Positions 8,118 to 16,091 of a stretch of 20,454 bases of DNA are shown here, piece by piece. Below the pieces are notes generated by a model that saw only the letters and a program-made list of their open reading frames with translations, searched no databases and was not told where the DNA came from. Made by a program: the position numbers and the translations under genes. Positions within the stretch are counted from its first letter, which is position 1; every line of letters starts with the position of its first letter. The DNA comes from Chitinophagaceae bacterium (GTDB taxonomy: Bacteria > Bacteroidota > Bacteroidia > Chitinophagales > Chitinophagaceae): the NCBI GenBank assembly GCA_021151685.1, contig JAGKWS010000074.1:1-20454 (forward strand). The letters run 5' to 3'.

Positions 8118-8933
8118 TTAATGCACTATCAGCAGCGGTATTTCTACAGTATGGGCCATTGCCCTGGTGTGGCTCTCATGAAAAATTCGCTCCAGAAATG
8201 AGTATTTGCCCGGTGTCACTATCAGCCAGTCCATATTTTCAGTAGCACAAAATTCTCTGATGCCATTATCTATATTCGAGTTGTGGCGATAATGAAACTG
8301 CCCACCTACAGCACGCAGGGTAGTTTTGGTTTGTTCGCCAAAGTCGCCCGACTCATCGTGTAGCGAAGCATCTTCCTGCACATTCAGTACATGTAGTTTG
8401 GCCTTTAGTTGTGTAGTATATGCAGCAATAGCAGCCAATACAGATGCCTGTTCCGGTTGTTCTACGTCGGTGGCAAAGCATATTCTGTTTATTCCATGCC
8501 ATTTACTTTCTACAGGTACGGCCAAAATAGGAACCGATATGTTTTTATGTGCCGTTCTTAGTGTGCTTAATAACCACGATGCATCATCGTTCGTGTTGCT
8601 ATTGCCCATTACTACCACAAAAGGTTGTCCTTTGTCGGTGGTTATCTGCGTTATACAGTCTGTAAAGGTGCCGTACAGCACTTCTTCTTCTATGGCAAGC
8701 CCCGGGTGCCGTGCTACAAGTTCTTTACTCAAGTCTGCCAGTTTTTGTACCGCATCGGTACGTGTGTCATCTATCAGCGATGCAGGAATGGTTACATCGC
8801 TGAACATGGCAGGCATAATGAAACTATGCAACAACGATAGTGGCATTCCCATATGACGGGCCAGTGCTGCCGCATATTGCAAAGAGTTCTCCGAAACGGC
8901 AGAAAAGTCGGTAGTGGCCAGAATGTACGACAT
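8118..8933 (-). CDS. Universal stress protein with two tandem UspA domains
   Basis: The protein has 271 residues. Domain 1 (about 1-140) starts MSYILATTDFSAVSENSLQYAA, with the Asp at position 9 typical of UspA (written as a landmark region), and ends in ISVPILAVP. Domain 2 (about 146-271) starts INRICFATD and ends IPLLIVH. The ATP-binding signature G-2x-G-9x-G-S/T is not intact in either half: domain 1 has MGNSNTND and domain 2 has TPGKYSFLERIFHESHT. It is therefore probably not a standard nucleotide-binding Usp. Tandem Usp proteins of this length are common in Bacteroidota, where they respond to starvation or redox stress. It is monocistronic with its own promoter element. Confidence 0.9.
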   Translation of the reverse strand: MSYILATTDFSAVSENSLQYAAALARHMGMPLSLLHSFIMPAMFSDVTIPASLIDDTRTDAVQKLADLSKELVARHPGLAIEEEVLYGTFTDCITQITTDKGQPFVVVMGNSNTNDDASWLLSTLRTAHKNISVPILAVPVESKWHGINRICFATDVEQPEQASVLAAIAAYTTQLKAKLHVLNVQEDASLHDESGDFGEQTKTTLRAVGGQFHYRHNSNIDNGIREFCATENMDWLIVTPGKYSFLERIFHESHTRAMAHTVEIPLLIVH

Positions 8934-8936
8934 AGG

Positions 8937-8955
8937 TGTAGTATTTATTACTACA
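8937..8955 (-). promoter_or_regulatory. Inverted repeat in the 5' leader of the universal stress protein gene
   Basis: TGTAGTA (8937-8943) and TACTACA (8949-8955) form a perfect 7-bp inverted repeat around a 5-base spacer. It lies between the -7 element and the start codon and ends only four bases before the ATG. It could be an operator for a dimeric regulator or a leader hairpin masking translation initiation. Confidence 0.4.
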
Positions 8956-8961
8956 AAAATA
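8954..8961 (-). promoter_or_regulatory. Candidate -7 element for the universal stress protein gene
   Basis: Read on the minus strand this is TATTTTTG, an exact TAnnTTTG match, 20 bases upstream of the ATG at 8933. No TTG is present at the usual 16-18-base upstream spacing, so it may rely on an activator or an alternative sigma factor, which would suit a stress gene. Confidence 0.45.
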
Positions 8962-9028
8962 GCAAAACGCCATATCGTACCGTATGATTGGGGTCAACAC
9001 CGCATCCTGACCTTCGTCAGTACTACTA

Positions 9029-9613
9029 CTACAGGCCGTTTATAAAATCAGATATAGTTTCTTTCAGTTCGTTGGCGGCCACCTCCAGATTGTCGTTTAT
9101 TATCACCTTCTGAAACTGGTGGGCATAGCCCAGTTCGAAATCGGCTTTTTTTACCCTTTCTTCCAGTGTTTGCTCAGTTTCAGTACCGCGTGTTATCAGC
9201 CTTTGCCGTAGCTCTTCTATGCTTGGGGCCTGTATAAACACTGTCAGGCATTGCTCATGGTACTTGTTCATTACCGCCAGTGCCCCCATTACATCTATAT
9301 CTACCAGTGGGTACCGCCCCGATGCCCATATACGCTCCAGTTCGGTTTTCAAGGTGCCGTAATACTTGCCCGCATATACCATTTCCCACTCTACAAAGGC
9401 ATCTTCATCTATCTTCTGTCTGAAGTCTGCCTCGTCCAGAAAATAATAATCTACACCATCTGTTTCGCCGGCCCGTGGCTTGCGGGTACATGCCGATATA
9501 GAGAATGTTACCTTGTTGGTAGCAGCAAGCAGCCGTTTTACAAGCGTGGTTTTACCAGAGCCCGATGGCGCAGTGATTACTATTATTTTTTTATGGGCAA
9601 ATGCAGATGACAT
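9029..9613 (-). CDS. gmk: Guanylate kinase
   Basis: The protein has 194 residues from ATG 9613 (MSSAFAHKK); an in-frame TTG nine codons upstream is less likely. It phosphorylates GMP (and dGMP) to GDP with ATP in the cytoplasm. The P-loop is APSGSGKTT at about residues 15-23. The GMP-binding segment follows with STRKPRxGE-type sequence (here ACTRKPRAGETDGVDYYFL, about 41-59), then VEW and YGT, the VDIDVMGA Walker-B-like strand, and the lid with RLITRGTE. Length and all motifs match the bacterial family. It is an essential purine-salvage and synthesis enzyme. The stop is 96 bases upstream of the stress-protein start, and the two may or may not share a transcript. Confidence 0.97.
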   Translation of the reverse strand: MSSAFAHKKIIVITAPSGSGKTTLVKRLLAATNKVTFSISACTRKPRAGETDGVDYYFLDEADFRQKIDEDAFVEWEMVYAGKYYGTLKTELERIWASGRYPLVDIDVMGALAVMNKYHEQCLTVFIQAPSIEELRQRLITRGTETEQTLEERVKKADFELGYAHQFQKVIINDNLEVAANELKETISDFINGL

Positions 9614-9737
9614 ACTGCGAAGAAAGGAAAAAAATGTCAAAAACGGTTTCCCTTTTTCTTAGGTGATTTTGGGGGCATTTGTCACATTTTTACGGCGGTC
9701 TCTTTTTGCTGCAACTGCGTGGTATGCCTGGTCTTGC

Positions 9738-9745
9738 TACCTTTG
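9738..9745 (+). promoter_or_regulatory. Candidate -7 promoter element for the M20 peptidase gene
   Basis: TACCTTTG followed by CAC is an exact TAnnTTTG match, 21 bases before ATG 9767. It supports that ATG over the upstream in-frame GTG at 9719, because the longer frame would span the promoter itself. No clear -33 element is seen at normal spacing. Confidence 0.55.
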
Positions 9746-9766
9746 CACAGCAAAAATAATAGAACA

Positions 9767-11143
9767 ATGCAATCTTGGACTCAATACCAAAACGACAATA
9801 AAGACCGCTTTCTTGAAGAACTGCTAGGTCTGCTGCGCATTCCCTCGGTAAGTGCCGACAGTAAGTATAAGGGCGATGTGGCCCGCTGTGCCGATGCCGT
9901 TAAAGACTATCTGTTACAGGCTGGTTGCGATAGTGCCGAGGTGTGCGTTACTGCCGGGCACCCAATAGTATATGGCGAAAAAATTGTAGACCCAAAATTG
10001 CCTACGGTATTGGTGTATGGCCACTACGATGTGCAGCCTGCCGATCCGCTGGAACTATGGCACAGTGGCCCTTTTGAGCCAGTGGTAAAAGATGGCCGCA
10101 TATATGCACGTGGTGCCTGCGACGATAAAGGCCAGATGTTTATGCACATAAAGGCACTGGAAACCATGGTAAAAACGGGAGACCTGCCCTGCAATGTGAA
10201 GGTAATGATAGAGGGCGAGGAGGAAGTAGGCTCTGTGAATTTGGGCAGGTTCTTGGAAGAAAACAAGCAACGCCTTGCTGCCGACATCGTTTTGGTGTCC
10301 GATACATCTATGATTAGCATGGAGCACCCCAGCATCGAAAGTGGTCTGCGTGGTTTGGCCTATATGGAGGTAGAGGTAACTGGCCCCAACCGCGACTTGC
10401 ACAGCGGTGTATACGGTGGTGCCGTTGCCAACCCGGCTACTATCTTGTGCAAAATGATTGCTTCATTGCACGACGAGAACAATCACATTACTGTAAAAGG
10501 GTTCTACGATAAAGTGGCAGAACTGTCTGCAGCAGAACGTAAAGCCATCAACGATGCACCCTTCAGTCTGGACGAATACAAACAAGACCTGAAGGTAGAT
10601 GACGTTTGGGGCGAGGCTGGTTACACCACACTGGAGCGTACTGGCATCAGGCCCACGCTGGAGGTAAATGGTATATGGGGTGGCTACACAGGCGAGGGTG
10701 CCAAAACTGTATTGCCATCTAAGGCGTACGCCAAAATATCTATGAGGTTGGTGCCCCATCAGGTGTCGTCAGAGATATCAGACTTATTTGCCCGTCACTT
10801 CGAGGCGTTGGCTCCCGCATCGGTACAGGTAAAGGTAACCGCACACCATGGTGGCGAACCAGTGGTTACACCTACCGATTCTCCTGCCTATCAGGCCGCT
10901 GCAAAAGCCATCCATACCACCTTTGGCAAGGAACCTATACCTACCCGTGGTGGTGGTAGCATTCCCATCATTGCCCTGTTCGAGCGAGTATTAGGCCTCA
11001 AGACTGTATTGTTGGGCTTCGGTCTGGACAACGATAACATACATTCACCCAACGAAAAGTACGATGTAGCCAACTACTACAAAGGCATAGAAACCATACC
11101 ATATTTCCACAAATATTTTGCAGAGAGTTTTGCTGCCCAATAA
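9767..11143 (+). CDS. M20-family metallodipeptidase (ArgE/DapE/CPG2 superfamily)
   Basis: The protein has 458 residues from ATG 9767 (MQSWTQYQND). Co-catalytic zinc ligands are visible: H86 in YGHYDVQPA, bridging D119 in RGACDDKG, E152/E153 in EGEEEVGS (general base plus ligand), D179 in LVSDTS and H426 in DNIHSPNE. D88 beside H86 is the usual catalytic-pocket aspartate. A lid/dimerisation domain is inserted at about residues 205-370 (starting near the RDLHSGVYGG segment). Layout and length fit the carnosinase/CNDP-like dipeptidases, which hydrolyse short peptides in the cytoplasm for amino-acid recycling. No signal peptide is seen. It is a single gene closed by a strong hairpin. Confidence 0.94.
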   Translation: MQSWTQYQNDNKDRFLEELLGLLRIPSVSADSKYKGDVARCADAVKDYLLQAGCDSAEVCVTAGHPIVYGEKIVDPKLPTVLVYGHYDVQPADPLELWHSGPFEPVVKDGRIYARGACDDKGQMFMHIKALETMVKTGDLPCNVKVMIEGEEEVGSVNLGRFLEENKQRLAADIVLVSDTSMISMEHPSIESGLRGLAYMEVEVTGPNRDLHSGVYGGAVANPATILCKMIASLHDENNHITVKGFYDKVAELSAAERKAINDAPFSLDEYKQDLKVDDVWGEAGYTTLERTGIRPTLEVNGIWGGYTGEGAKTVLPSKAYAKISMRLVPHQVSSEISDLFARHFEALAPASVQVKVTAHHGGEPVVTPTDSPAYQAAAKAIHTTFGKEPIPTRGGGSIPIIALFERVLGLKTVLLGFGLDNDNIHSPNEKYDVANYYKGIETIPYFHKYFAESFAAQ

Positions 11144-11161
11144 AACATTGGGATTGAAACT

Positions 11162-11197
11162 AATAGGGCCGGTGATGTACATATCACCGGCCCTATT
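11162..11197. terminator. Long hairpin between convergent genes (likely bidirectional terminator)
   Basis: AATAGGGCCGGTGAT (11162-11176) and ATCACCGGCCCTATT (11183-11197) form a perfect 15-bp stem with a six-base loop GTACAT. It sits 18 bases after the M20 peptidase stop and 42 bases beyond the stop of the convergent small secreted-protein gene. There is no pure T-run on either side, only mixed AT sequence, but stem length and position argue for transcription termination from both directions. Confidence 0.75.
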
Positions 11198-11239
11198 CAG
11201 TTATTCATCTTCGTCCGTTGGTTGGGGGAGGATAGGGGA

Positions 11240-11761
11240 TTAGTCCAGTTTTCTTACCTCTATAGTGCTCAGACATTTCAGGTGCCGTCTGCCAGACACA
11301 ATGTCTGATGTGTTGATGACCAGTATATGGTCTTTCACCGCGTTGCCTTCTGTGCCATTCATCGCGGTTACAATGTACACTTTGTCACCTGCCTTGTTGT
11401 TGTACAGTTCGTTCCACGAGTACACATTGGTATAGCCATCTGATGCTTTCAGTACGATTGCCAATGCGCCATAATCTTTGTGATTGGTCTGCTCTATTCC
11501 TGCGCTATCGAGAACTGTCTTCAGTTTTACACCACGCACACCGTGCATGGTCTCCTTCCATTCGCCCTTTTTATTGGTCACCACTACATCGCCTACAGAG
11601 TCTTGTGGCAATGCAGAAAGATTAGCCAATGAAAACGATAGCTGGTGTTGCACCAGTCCCTTTACTTCAAACGAGGACGTAGGCATAACAGTACCATGCT
11701 GTGCCAACACACCAGTAATGGTGGTAAGGCACAGCATGGCTGTAATAAAATATCTATTCAT
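11240..11761 (-). CDS. Small secreted protein with an oxidoreductase molybdopterin-binding (sulfite-oxidase-like) fold
   Basis: The protein has 173 residues. A signal peptide, MNRYFITAMLCLTTITGVLA, is likely cleaved before QHG. The mature part looks like a minimal sulfite-oxidase-type domain: FEVKGLVQHQLSFSLANLSALP, then HGVRGVKLKTVLDSAGI (73-89), ASDGYTNVYSWNELY, and a C-terminal LKCLSTIEVRKL. The cysteine that binds molybdenum in SUOX/MsrP is not visible at the expected place near HGV; the only mature Cys is C163. Cofactor binding is therefore doubtful and the call is fold-level. It starts 22 bases after glmS and is probably the last gene of that operon. Confidence 0.6.
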   Translation of the reverse strand: MNRYFITAMLCLTTITGVLAQHGTVMPTSSFEVKGLVQHQLSFSLANLSALPQDSVGDVVVTNKKGEWKETMHGVRGVKLKTVLDSAGIEQTNHKDYGALAIVLKASDGYTNVYSWNELYNNKAGDKVYIVTAMNGTEGNAVKDHILVINTSDIVSGRRHLKCLSTIEVRKLD

Positions 11762-11783
11762 GTAATGTTGTTGCAGAAGTCTT

Positions 11784-13622
11784 TTACTCCACCGTTACCG
11801 ACTTGGCCAGATTACGGGGTTGGTCTACATTGCAGCCGCGCATTATGGCTATATGGTAGGCCAGCAATTGCAGAGGCACAATCGTAATAAGAGGCGACAG
11901 TATCTCTTCTGTTTCCGGCACTTCAATAATGTGGTCGGCCAGTTCGCGTATCTGCGTATCGCCCTTGTGTACCACAGCTATTATTTTGCCCTTACGTGCT
12001 TTTACTTCCTGCACGTTCGATACTATCTTCTCGTAGGCACTCTTGTTGGTAGCAAGGAATACCACTGGCATATTCTCGTCTATCAATGCTATCGGGCCAT
12101 GCTTCATTTCGGCAGCAGGGTAGCCCTCGGCATGTATGTAAGATATTTCCTTCAGCTTCAATGCCCCTTCCAGCGCAACCGGGAAGTTATAACCACGGCC
12201 CAGATACAGGAAGTTGGATGCATCTTTATAGATGGCGGCTATTTCTTTTATTTGTGCATCAAGCGTCAGCGTTTCTTCTATTTTGGCGGGTATGTTCTCC
12301 AATTCATAGAGTATCTCGCGTAGCTTGGATGTTGGCATGGTGCCCTTTACCTGTGCCAGTTGCAATGCAATAAGTGTAATGAGCGATACCTGTGTAGAGA
12401 ATGCCTTGGTAGATGCCACGCCTATCTCGGGACCAGCGTGTGTATACGACCCTGCATGCGATGTACGTGCTATAGAAGAACCAATTACATTACAGATGCC
12501 ATAAATAAGTGCCCTGCGCTCCTTGGCCAGTTCTATAGCTGCCAATGTATCGGCAGTTTCGCCCGATTGTGATATAGCAAGCACTACATCTTTTTCCGTA
12601 ATAATCGGGTTACGATAACGGAATTCAGAAGCATATTCTACCTCTACCGGTACACGGGCAAGGTCTTCTATCATGTACTCGGCTATAAGGCCGGAATGCC
12701 ACGATGTGCCACAGGCTGTAACAATGAAACGGTCGGCATTGTCAATCTTATTGATGTATTCATTCAGGCCACCCAGCTTTATCCACCCCTGACTGGCATT
12801 CATACGGCCGCGCAGCGAGTCTTCTATTGCCTTGGGTTGCTCGTATATCTCCTTCAGCATAAAGTGCTCGAAACCACCTTTTTCTATGGTCTCCAGCGAA
12901 AACTCCAGCTTTTGTATCTCCGGCGATTTTTCTACATTTCCCAACGTCCGTATGGTGTACTGTCCATTACGGTTCACCACCGCATATTCCTTATCGTCAA
13001 GGTATATTACGTTTTTGGTGTATTCTATAATGGGCGATGCATCCGATGCTATGAATAGTTCATCTTCACCCACTCCTATCACCATTGGGCTGCCTTTGCG
13101 GGCTGCTACCAGTTGGTCGGGGTTATTTTTGTTCAGCACCACTATGGCATAGGCACCCACTACCTCATTCAGTGCTATGCGCACCGCATTGTCAAGCGTG
13201 GTGTTCTCGGTTTTCTGTACTTCTTCTATCAGGTTCACCAGCACTTCGGTGTCGGTATCCGAGTGAAATGTATAGCCGCGTCTGGTCAGCTCTGCTTTTA
13301 TAGATGCATAGTTCTCTATAATGCCGTTGTGGATAATAGCCAACTCGCCCGACTGTGATAAGTGAGGATGTGCATTGCGGTCGTTGGGCTCGCCATGCGT
13401 AGCCCAGCGGGTATGACCTATACCAATCGTAGCTGTCGTTTTTTCGGCATCTACCACTTTTTCAAGGTCTACCACCTTGCCCGCTTTTTTGAAGATGTTC
13501 ATATCTCCATTCAGCAGGGCGATACCTGCACTGTCATATCCCCGGTATTCAAGTCTTTTCAGGCCCTTAATGATAATGGGAAACGCATTTTTGGTACCCA
13601 CATAGCCTACAATGCCGCACAT
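11784..13622 (-). CDS. glmS: Glutamine--fructose-6-phosphate aminotransferase (isomerizing)
   Basis: The protein has 612 residues starting at ATG 13622 (MCGIVGYVG); Met removal exposes the catalytic Cys1, so the 13-codon upstream extension is rejected. It makes glucosamine-6-phosphate from fructose-6-phosphate and glutamine, the entry to UDP-GlcNAc for peptidoglycan and LPS. The N-terminal Ntn glutaminase domain covers about 1-230, with GHTRWATHGEP and HNGIIENY. Two SIS sugar-isomerase domains follow (about 280-600), with CGTSWHSG, SQSGETADTLAA and the C-terminal DQPRNLAKSVTVE. Length matches the family. It starts 10 bases after the DUF4270 gene stop on the same strand, an arrangement common in Bacteroidota. 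Confidence 0.98.
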   Translation of the reverse strand: MCGIVGYVGTKNAFPIIIKGLKRLEYRGYDSAGIALLNGDMNIFKKAGKVVDLEKVVDAEKTTATIGIGHTRWATHGEPNDRNAHPHLSQSGELAIIHNGIIENYASIKAELTRRGYTFHSDTDTEVLVNLIEEVQKTENTTLDNAVRIALNEVVGAYAIVVLNKNNPDQLVAARKGSPMVIGVGEDELFIASDASPIIEYTKNVIYLDDKEYAVVNRNGQYTIRTLGNVEKSPEIQKLEFSLETIEKGGFEHFMLKEIYEQPKAIEDSLRGRMNASQGWIKLGGLNEYINKIDNADRFIVTACGTSWHSGLIAEYMIEDLARVPVEVEYASEFRYRNPIITEKDVVLAISQSGETADTLAAIELAKERRALIYGICNVIGSSIARTSHAGSYTHAGPEIGVASTKAFSTQVSLITLIALQLAQVKGTMPTSKLREILYELENIPAKIEETLTLDAQIKEIAAIYKDASNFLYLGRGYNFPVALEGALKLKEISYIHAEGYPAAEMKHGPIALIDENMPVVFLATNKSAYEKIVSNVQEVKARKGKIIAVVHKGDTQIRELADHIIEVPETEEILSPLITIVPLQLLAYHIAIMRGCNVDQPRNLAKSVTVE

Positions 13623-13632
13623 AGTGTATTGC

Positions 13633-15042
13633 TTATTTATTGAGCGATGAATATACAACAAATAATTTTGCCCGGTAGTTTACATTTGTATGATTGCCAC
13701 CACCCAGCACAGCCCGGTAGGCACCTACAAACAATTGGGTACCTTCAAGGCGCAGGTGCAGGGTGTCATTACCCGCCTTCCACGATGCCATAACCTCTCT
13801 TGGTATGTTCACGGTATATGCCTTTACATCAGTACCGTTTCTGCGCAGTGTCTGTAGTTCTCCGCTTATCATATTGCCAAACGGGTTACTGCCAGAGAAC
13901 ACATCAAGGGCCGCACGCTTGGTACCTGCTGTTACACCGGCAGGATATGTACCATTGGCAATTGCGAAGGGGAAAAGCCTGTTTACGGCCGCAAACCTAC
14001 TGTCCTCGTACCATGGCAACATCGCCAGTTGCAGTTCTGCCTTATTAATAACGCCCGATGGCAAACTCTTGATGCCGGTAATCATTACGTCAAGGCATGG
14101 GCCAGGTAGGTTTTGTATAGCTATTACACTATCATTGCCAGCCGTAGAATTGATAAGCTTACTTACCGGAGAATGGCTCCAGTCGCGGTTCACATTGTTG
14201 AAAAAACCACAGTTCTCGCCCGCAAAGAAGTAGCGTTCCACTTTCACATCATTGGGGGCAGTGTCTTTGTGGTAATACACCAAAATGCCGGCACCACTGT
14301 AGTCGCCACCAGATCCATCCAGTTTGAAATAAGGAAGAGATTTAGCCATGTTCCTTGCATCCGCCACTTTCAGACACACACCTTTGAACTGGTCGCGGAA
14401 AATGTTTTGATCCCCACCATCACTGGCAGCCTTATGAGCTGGTTTCAGTCGGTTCAACAACGTTTGCAAATTCAGACGAATTCGCAGCCCCGGTTGGTAC
14501 TTGCTGCTGCCTACCACTGTAGAGTCGCCCAAACGATACAGATTTACCGGGGTAGGTTCGCTGAGCGGACTTACAAGATCTATGTTTTTTGTTTCATAAG
14601 ACTTGTAAGAGGTTCCAGGTGCCAGATTGTCATTAAGCAAAAACGCCTGATAGGGCACAACTGTATTGTCCACACTGTCGCCATATTTGAAGCCACTGTA
14701 CGGAACCACCAATACCGCCGAGTCTATGGTTGTGGCATCGTATATGCTGTAGCTCAGGTCTAACGGTAGCAGCTGGAAGTAGGTGGCCGAGGTAAGCGTG
14801 CCAAAAAATGGGTCGCTCATTGCTCCCGCCGATTGGTATACCGGAGAGCTTATATAAAGACCAGTGGTTACAGTATCGTCAAAATAGGTATGCGTAATGC
14901 AACCCAGAGATGTATCATAGATGCCTATCTGGTTGTCATTGGGCGAAATACCGGCATCCATTACAGAGCCTTCTTTACATCCGCTCAGTGCGAACAAGGA
15001 GAAAATCAATGCCAGCAGCAGAGAGGAATTGCTTGGTTTCAA
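13633..15042 (-). CDS. DUF4270 family lipoprotein
   Basis: The protein has 469 residues. Reading back from the coding region, an in-frame TAG lies three codons upstream and no ATG precedes the signal peptide, so the start is a TTG at 15042. It is followed by KPSNSSLLLALIFSLFALSGC, a lipoprotein signal with lipobox LSGC and Cys22. The mature protein is beta-rich with many Thr, Ser, Tyr and Asn residues, as in the DUF4270 family of Bacteroidota cell-envelope lipoproteins. The family's function is unknown. Its position between a glycogen-synthase-like gene and glmS is characteristic and suggests a link to envelope or sugar metabolism, which remains inference. Codon use looks like that of its neighbours. 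Confidence 0.85.
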   Translation of the reverse strand: MKPSNSSLLLALIFSLFALSGCKEGSVMDAGISPNDNQIGIYDTSLGCITHTYFDDTVTTGLYISSPVYQSAGAMSDPFFGTLTSATYFQLLPLDLSYSIYDATTIDSAVLVVPYSGFKYGDSVDNTVVPYQAFLLNDNLAPGTSYKSYETKNIDLVSPLSEPTPVNLYRLGDSTVVGSSKYQPGLRIRLNLQTLLNRLKPAHKAASDGGDQNIFRDQFKGVCLKVADARNMAKSLPYFKLDGSGGDYSGAGILVYYHKDTAPNDVKVERYFFAGENCGFFNNVNRDWSHSPVSKLINSTAGNDSVIAIQNLPGPCLDVMITGIKSLPSGVINKAELQLAMLPWYEDSRFAAVNRLFPFAIANGTYPAGVTAGTKRAALDVFSGSNPFGNMISGELQTLRRNGTDVKAYTVNIPREVMASWKAGNDTLHLRLEGTQLFVGAYRAVLGGGNHTNVNYRAKLFVVYSSLNK

Positions 15043-15160
15043 TTTGAACTAAATTTCAGGCTAAGGTGAACAATCAATTTCTAAGACTGTGTTAAGCTTT
15101 TGGACAATACAGAGACATGCAGCATCAACACCGCACAGCTACTGTAACATATCCGGCTTT

Positions 15161-15988
15161 TTAAGAATCCATCAGGCTCTTGTACAGGTCCAGCAACGAA
15201 GAAACATCTTCTTTCCATGCAGTATCGTACTTCAATATTTTCTTGCCACGGCCTGGTTTCAGCTCCTCTACAATACGGTCGTTTACCGTTTCCGAGCCAA
15301 ACACCACAACATCAGCACTTTTGCCTGCACCTATGGTCAGTGCATCGTTGGTACCTTCTTTGTAGGCATCAAGGTCTTTTTCTTTGATGTCGCCACTTAT
15401 GATGGCTTTCTTTACAAAGTTGGGGTGCAACTTTTCTTCAAATTGGGCATCCTGTGCCGTATATATTACTTTCGAGTATCCAAAAACAGGTTCTTTTTTA
15501 TAAGCAGTTTTCAGGTACAGCGGCACCAGAGATGTCATCCATCCGTGGCAGTGTATTACATGGGGGGGCCAGCCAAATTTTTTCACGGTTTCCAGCGCAC
15601 TCTTACAGAAGAAAATCATACGCTCTCCGTTGTCATCAAAAAAGTTATCCTGATCGTCGCGGAAAACAGCCTTGCGCTTAAAGTAGTCTTCGTTATCCAT
15701 AAAGTACACCTGCAAACGCGCGTTGGGCAAAGACGCTACCTTGATGATGAGTGGATAGTCGTCTTTGTCAATAATCACGTTGATGCCGGAGAGCCTTACG
15801 ACCTCGTGCAACCGGTGGCGGCGTTCGTTAATAACACCGAAACGGGGCATGATAACGCGTATCTCAAGTCCGGAATCGAATGTTTTAATTGCCAGCTTAT
15901 TGAGTATATGAGCAAAGTCAGTAAACTCGGTATAAGGGGAAAGTTCGTTGGCAATGATTAAAACACGTTTCTTTGTGTCTGCAGACAT
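15161..15988 (-). CDS. Glycogen/starch synthase-like protein, N-terminal GT5 domain only
   Basis: The protein has 275 residues from ATG 15988 (MSADTKKRVLII); a 44-codon upstream open extension overlaps the divergent panC start and is rejected. It matches only the N-terminal Rossmann domain of GT5 glycogen synthase, whose full length is near 480. Retained features are VLIIANELSP (9-18), GLEIRVIMPRFG (40-51) and VIHCHGWMTSLVPLYLK (144-160, HxHDW-like). The substrate loop K-x-GGL is absent: residues 18-26 read PYTEFTDFA instead. The C-terminal ADP-glucose-binding domain is missing, so normal glycogen synthesis by this protein alone is unlikely. Short forms like this, next to DUF4270-glmS and divergent from panC, recur in Bacteroidota, which argues for a conserved but different role rather than decay. 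Confidence 0.8.
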   Translation of the reverse strand: MSADTKKRVLIIANELSPYTEFTDFAHILNKLAIKTFDSGLEIRVIMPRFGVINERRHRLHEVVRLSGINVIIDKDDYPLIIKVASLPNARLQVYFMDNEDYFKRKAVFRDDQDNFFDDNGERMIFFCKSALETVKKFGWPPHVIHCHGWMTSLVPLYLKTAYKKEPVFGYSKVIYTAQDAQFEEKLHPNFVKKAIISGDIKEKDLDAYKEGTNDALTIGAGKSADVVVFGSETVNDRIVEELKPGRGKKILKYDTAWKEDVSSLLDLYKSLMDS

Positions 15989-16030
15989 GCTGGAAGTTGA
16001 ATTTGAAATCAGAAAAATAAAAACGGTCTG

Positions 16031-16057
16031 CAAAATTACGAAAATATTGAATTCCAA
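16031..16057 (-). promoter_or_regulatory. Promoter of the glycogen-synthase-like/DUF4270/glmS operon
   Basis: On the minus strand TTG (16057-16055) is followed after 16 bases by TAATTTTG (16038-16031), a good fit to the Bacteroidota TTG-N17-TAnnTTTG promoter. The expected transcript start is about 35 bases upstream of ATG 15988. The 103-base divergent gap must also hold the panC promoter, for which only a loose TACTTTG-like sequence is seen at 16061-16067. Confidence 0.6.
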
Positions 16058-16091
16058 CCGTACTTTGCAGAATACGGTATAATTATAGAGA

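Noticed and set aside
9017..9030. TACTAC triplet run after gmk as a functional repeat
   Set aside because: Only about four units, low complexity, no structure around it.
13623..13632. glmS ribozyme/riboswitch
   Set aside because: Only 10 bases separate glmS from the upstream gene, leaving no room for the ribozyme.
13623..13661. 13-codon extension of glmS
   Set aside because: The enzyme needs Cys at position 2 (N-terminal nucleophile), which fixes the start at MCGIVG.
16061..16067. TACTTTG as the panC -7 element
   Set aside because: One base short of the TAnnTTTG spacing; too weak to list as a separate promoter.
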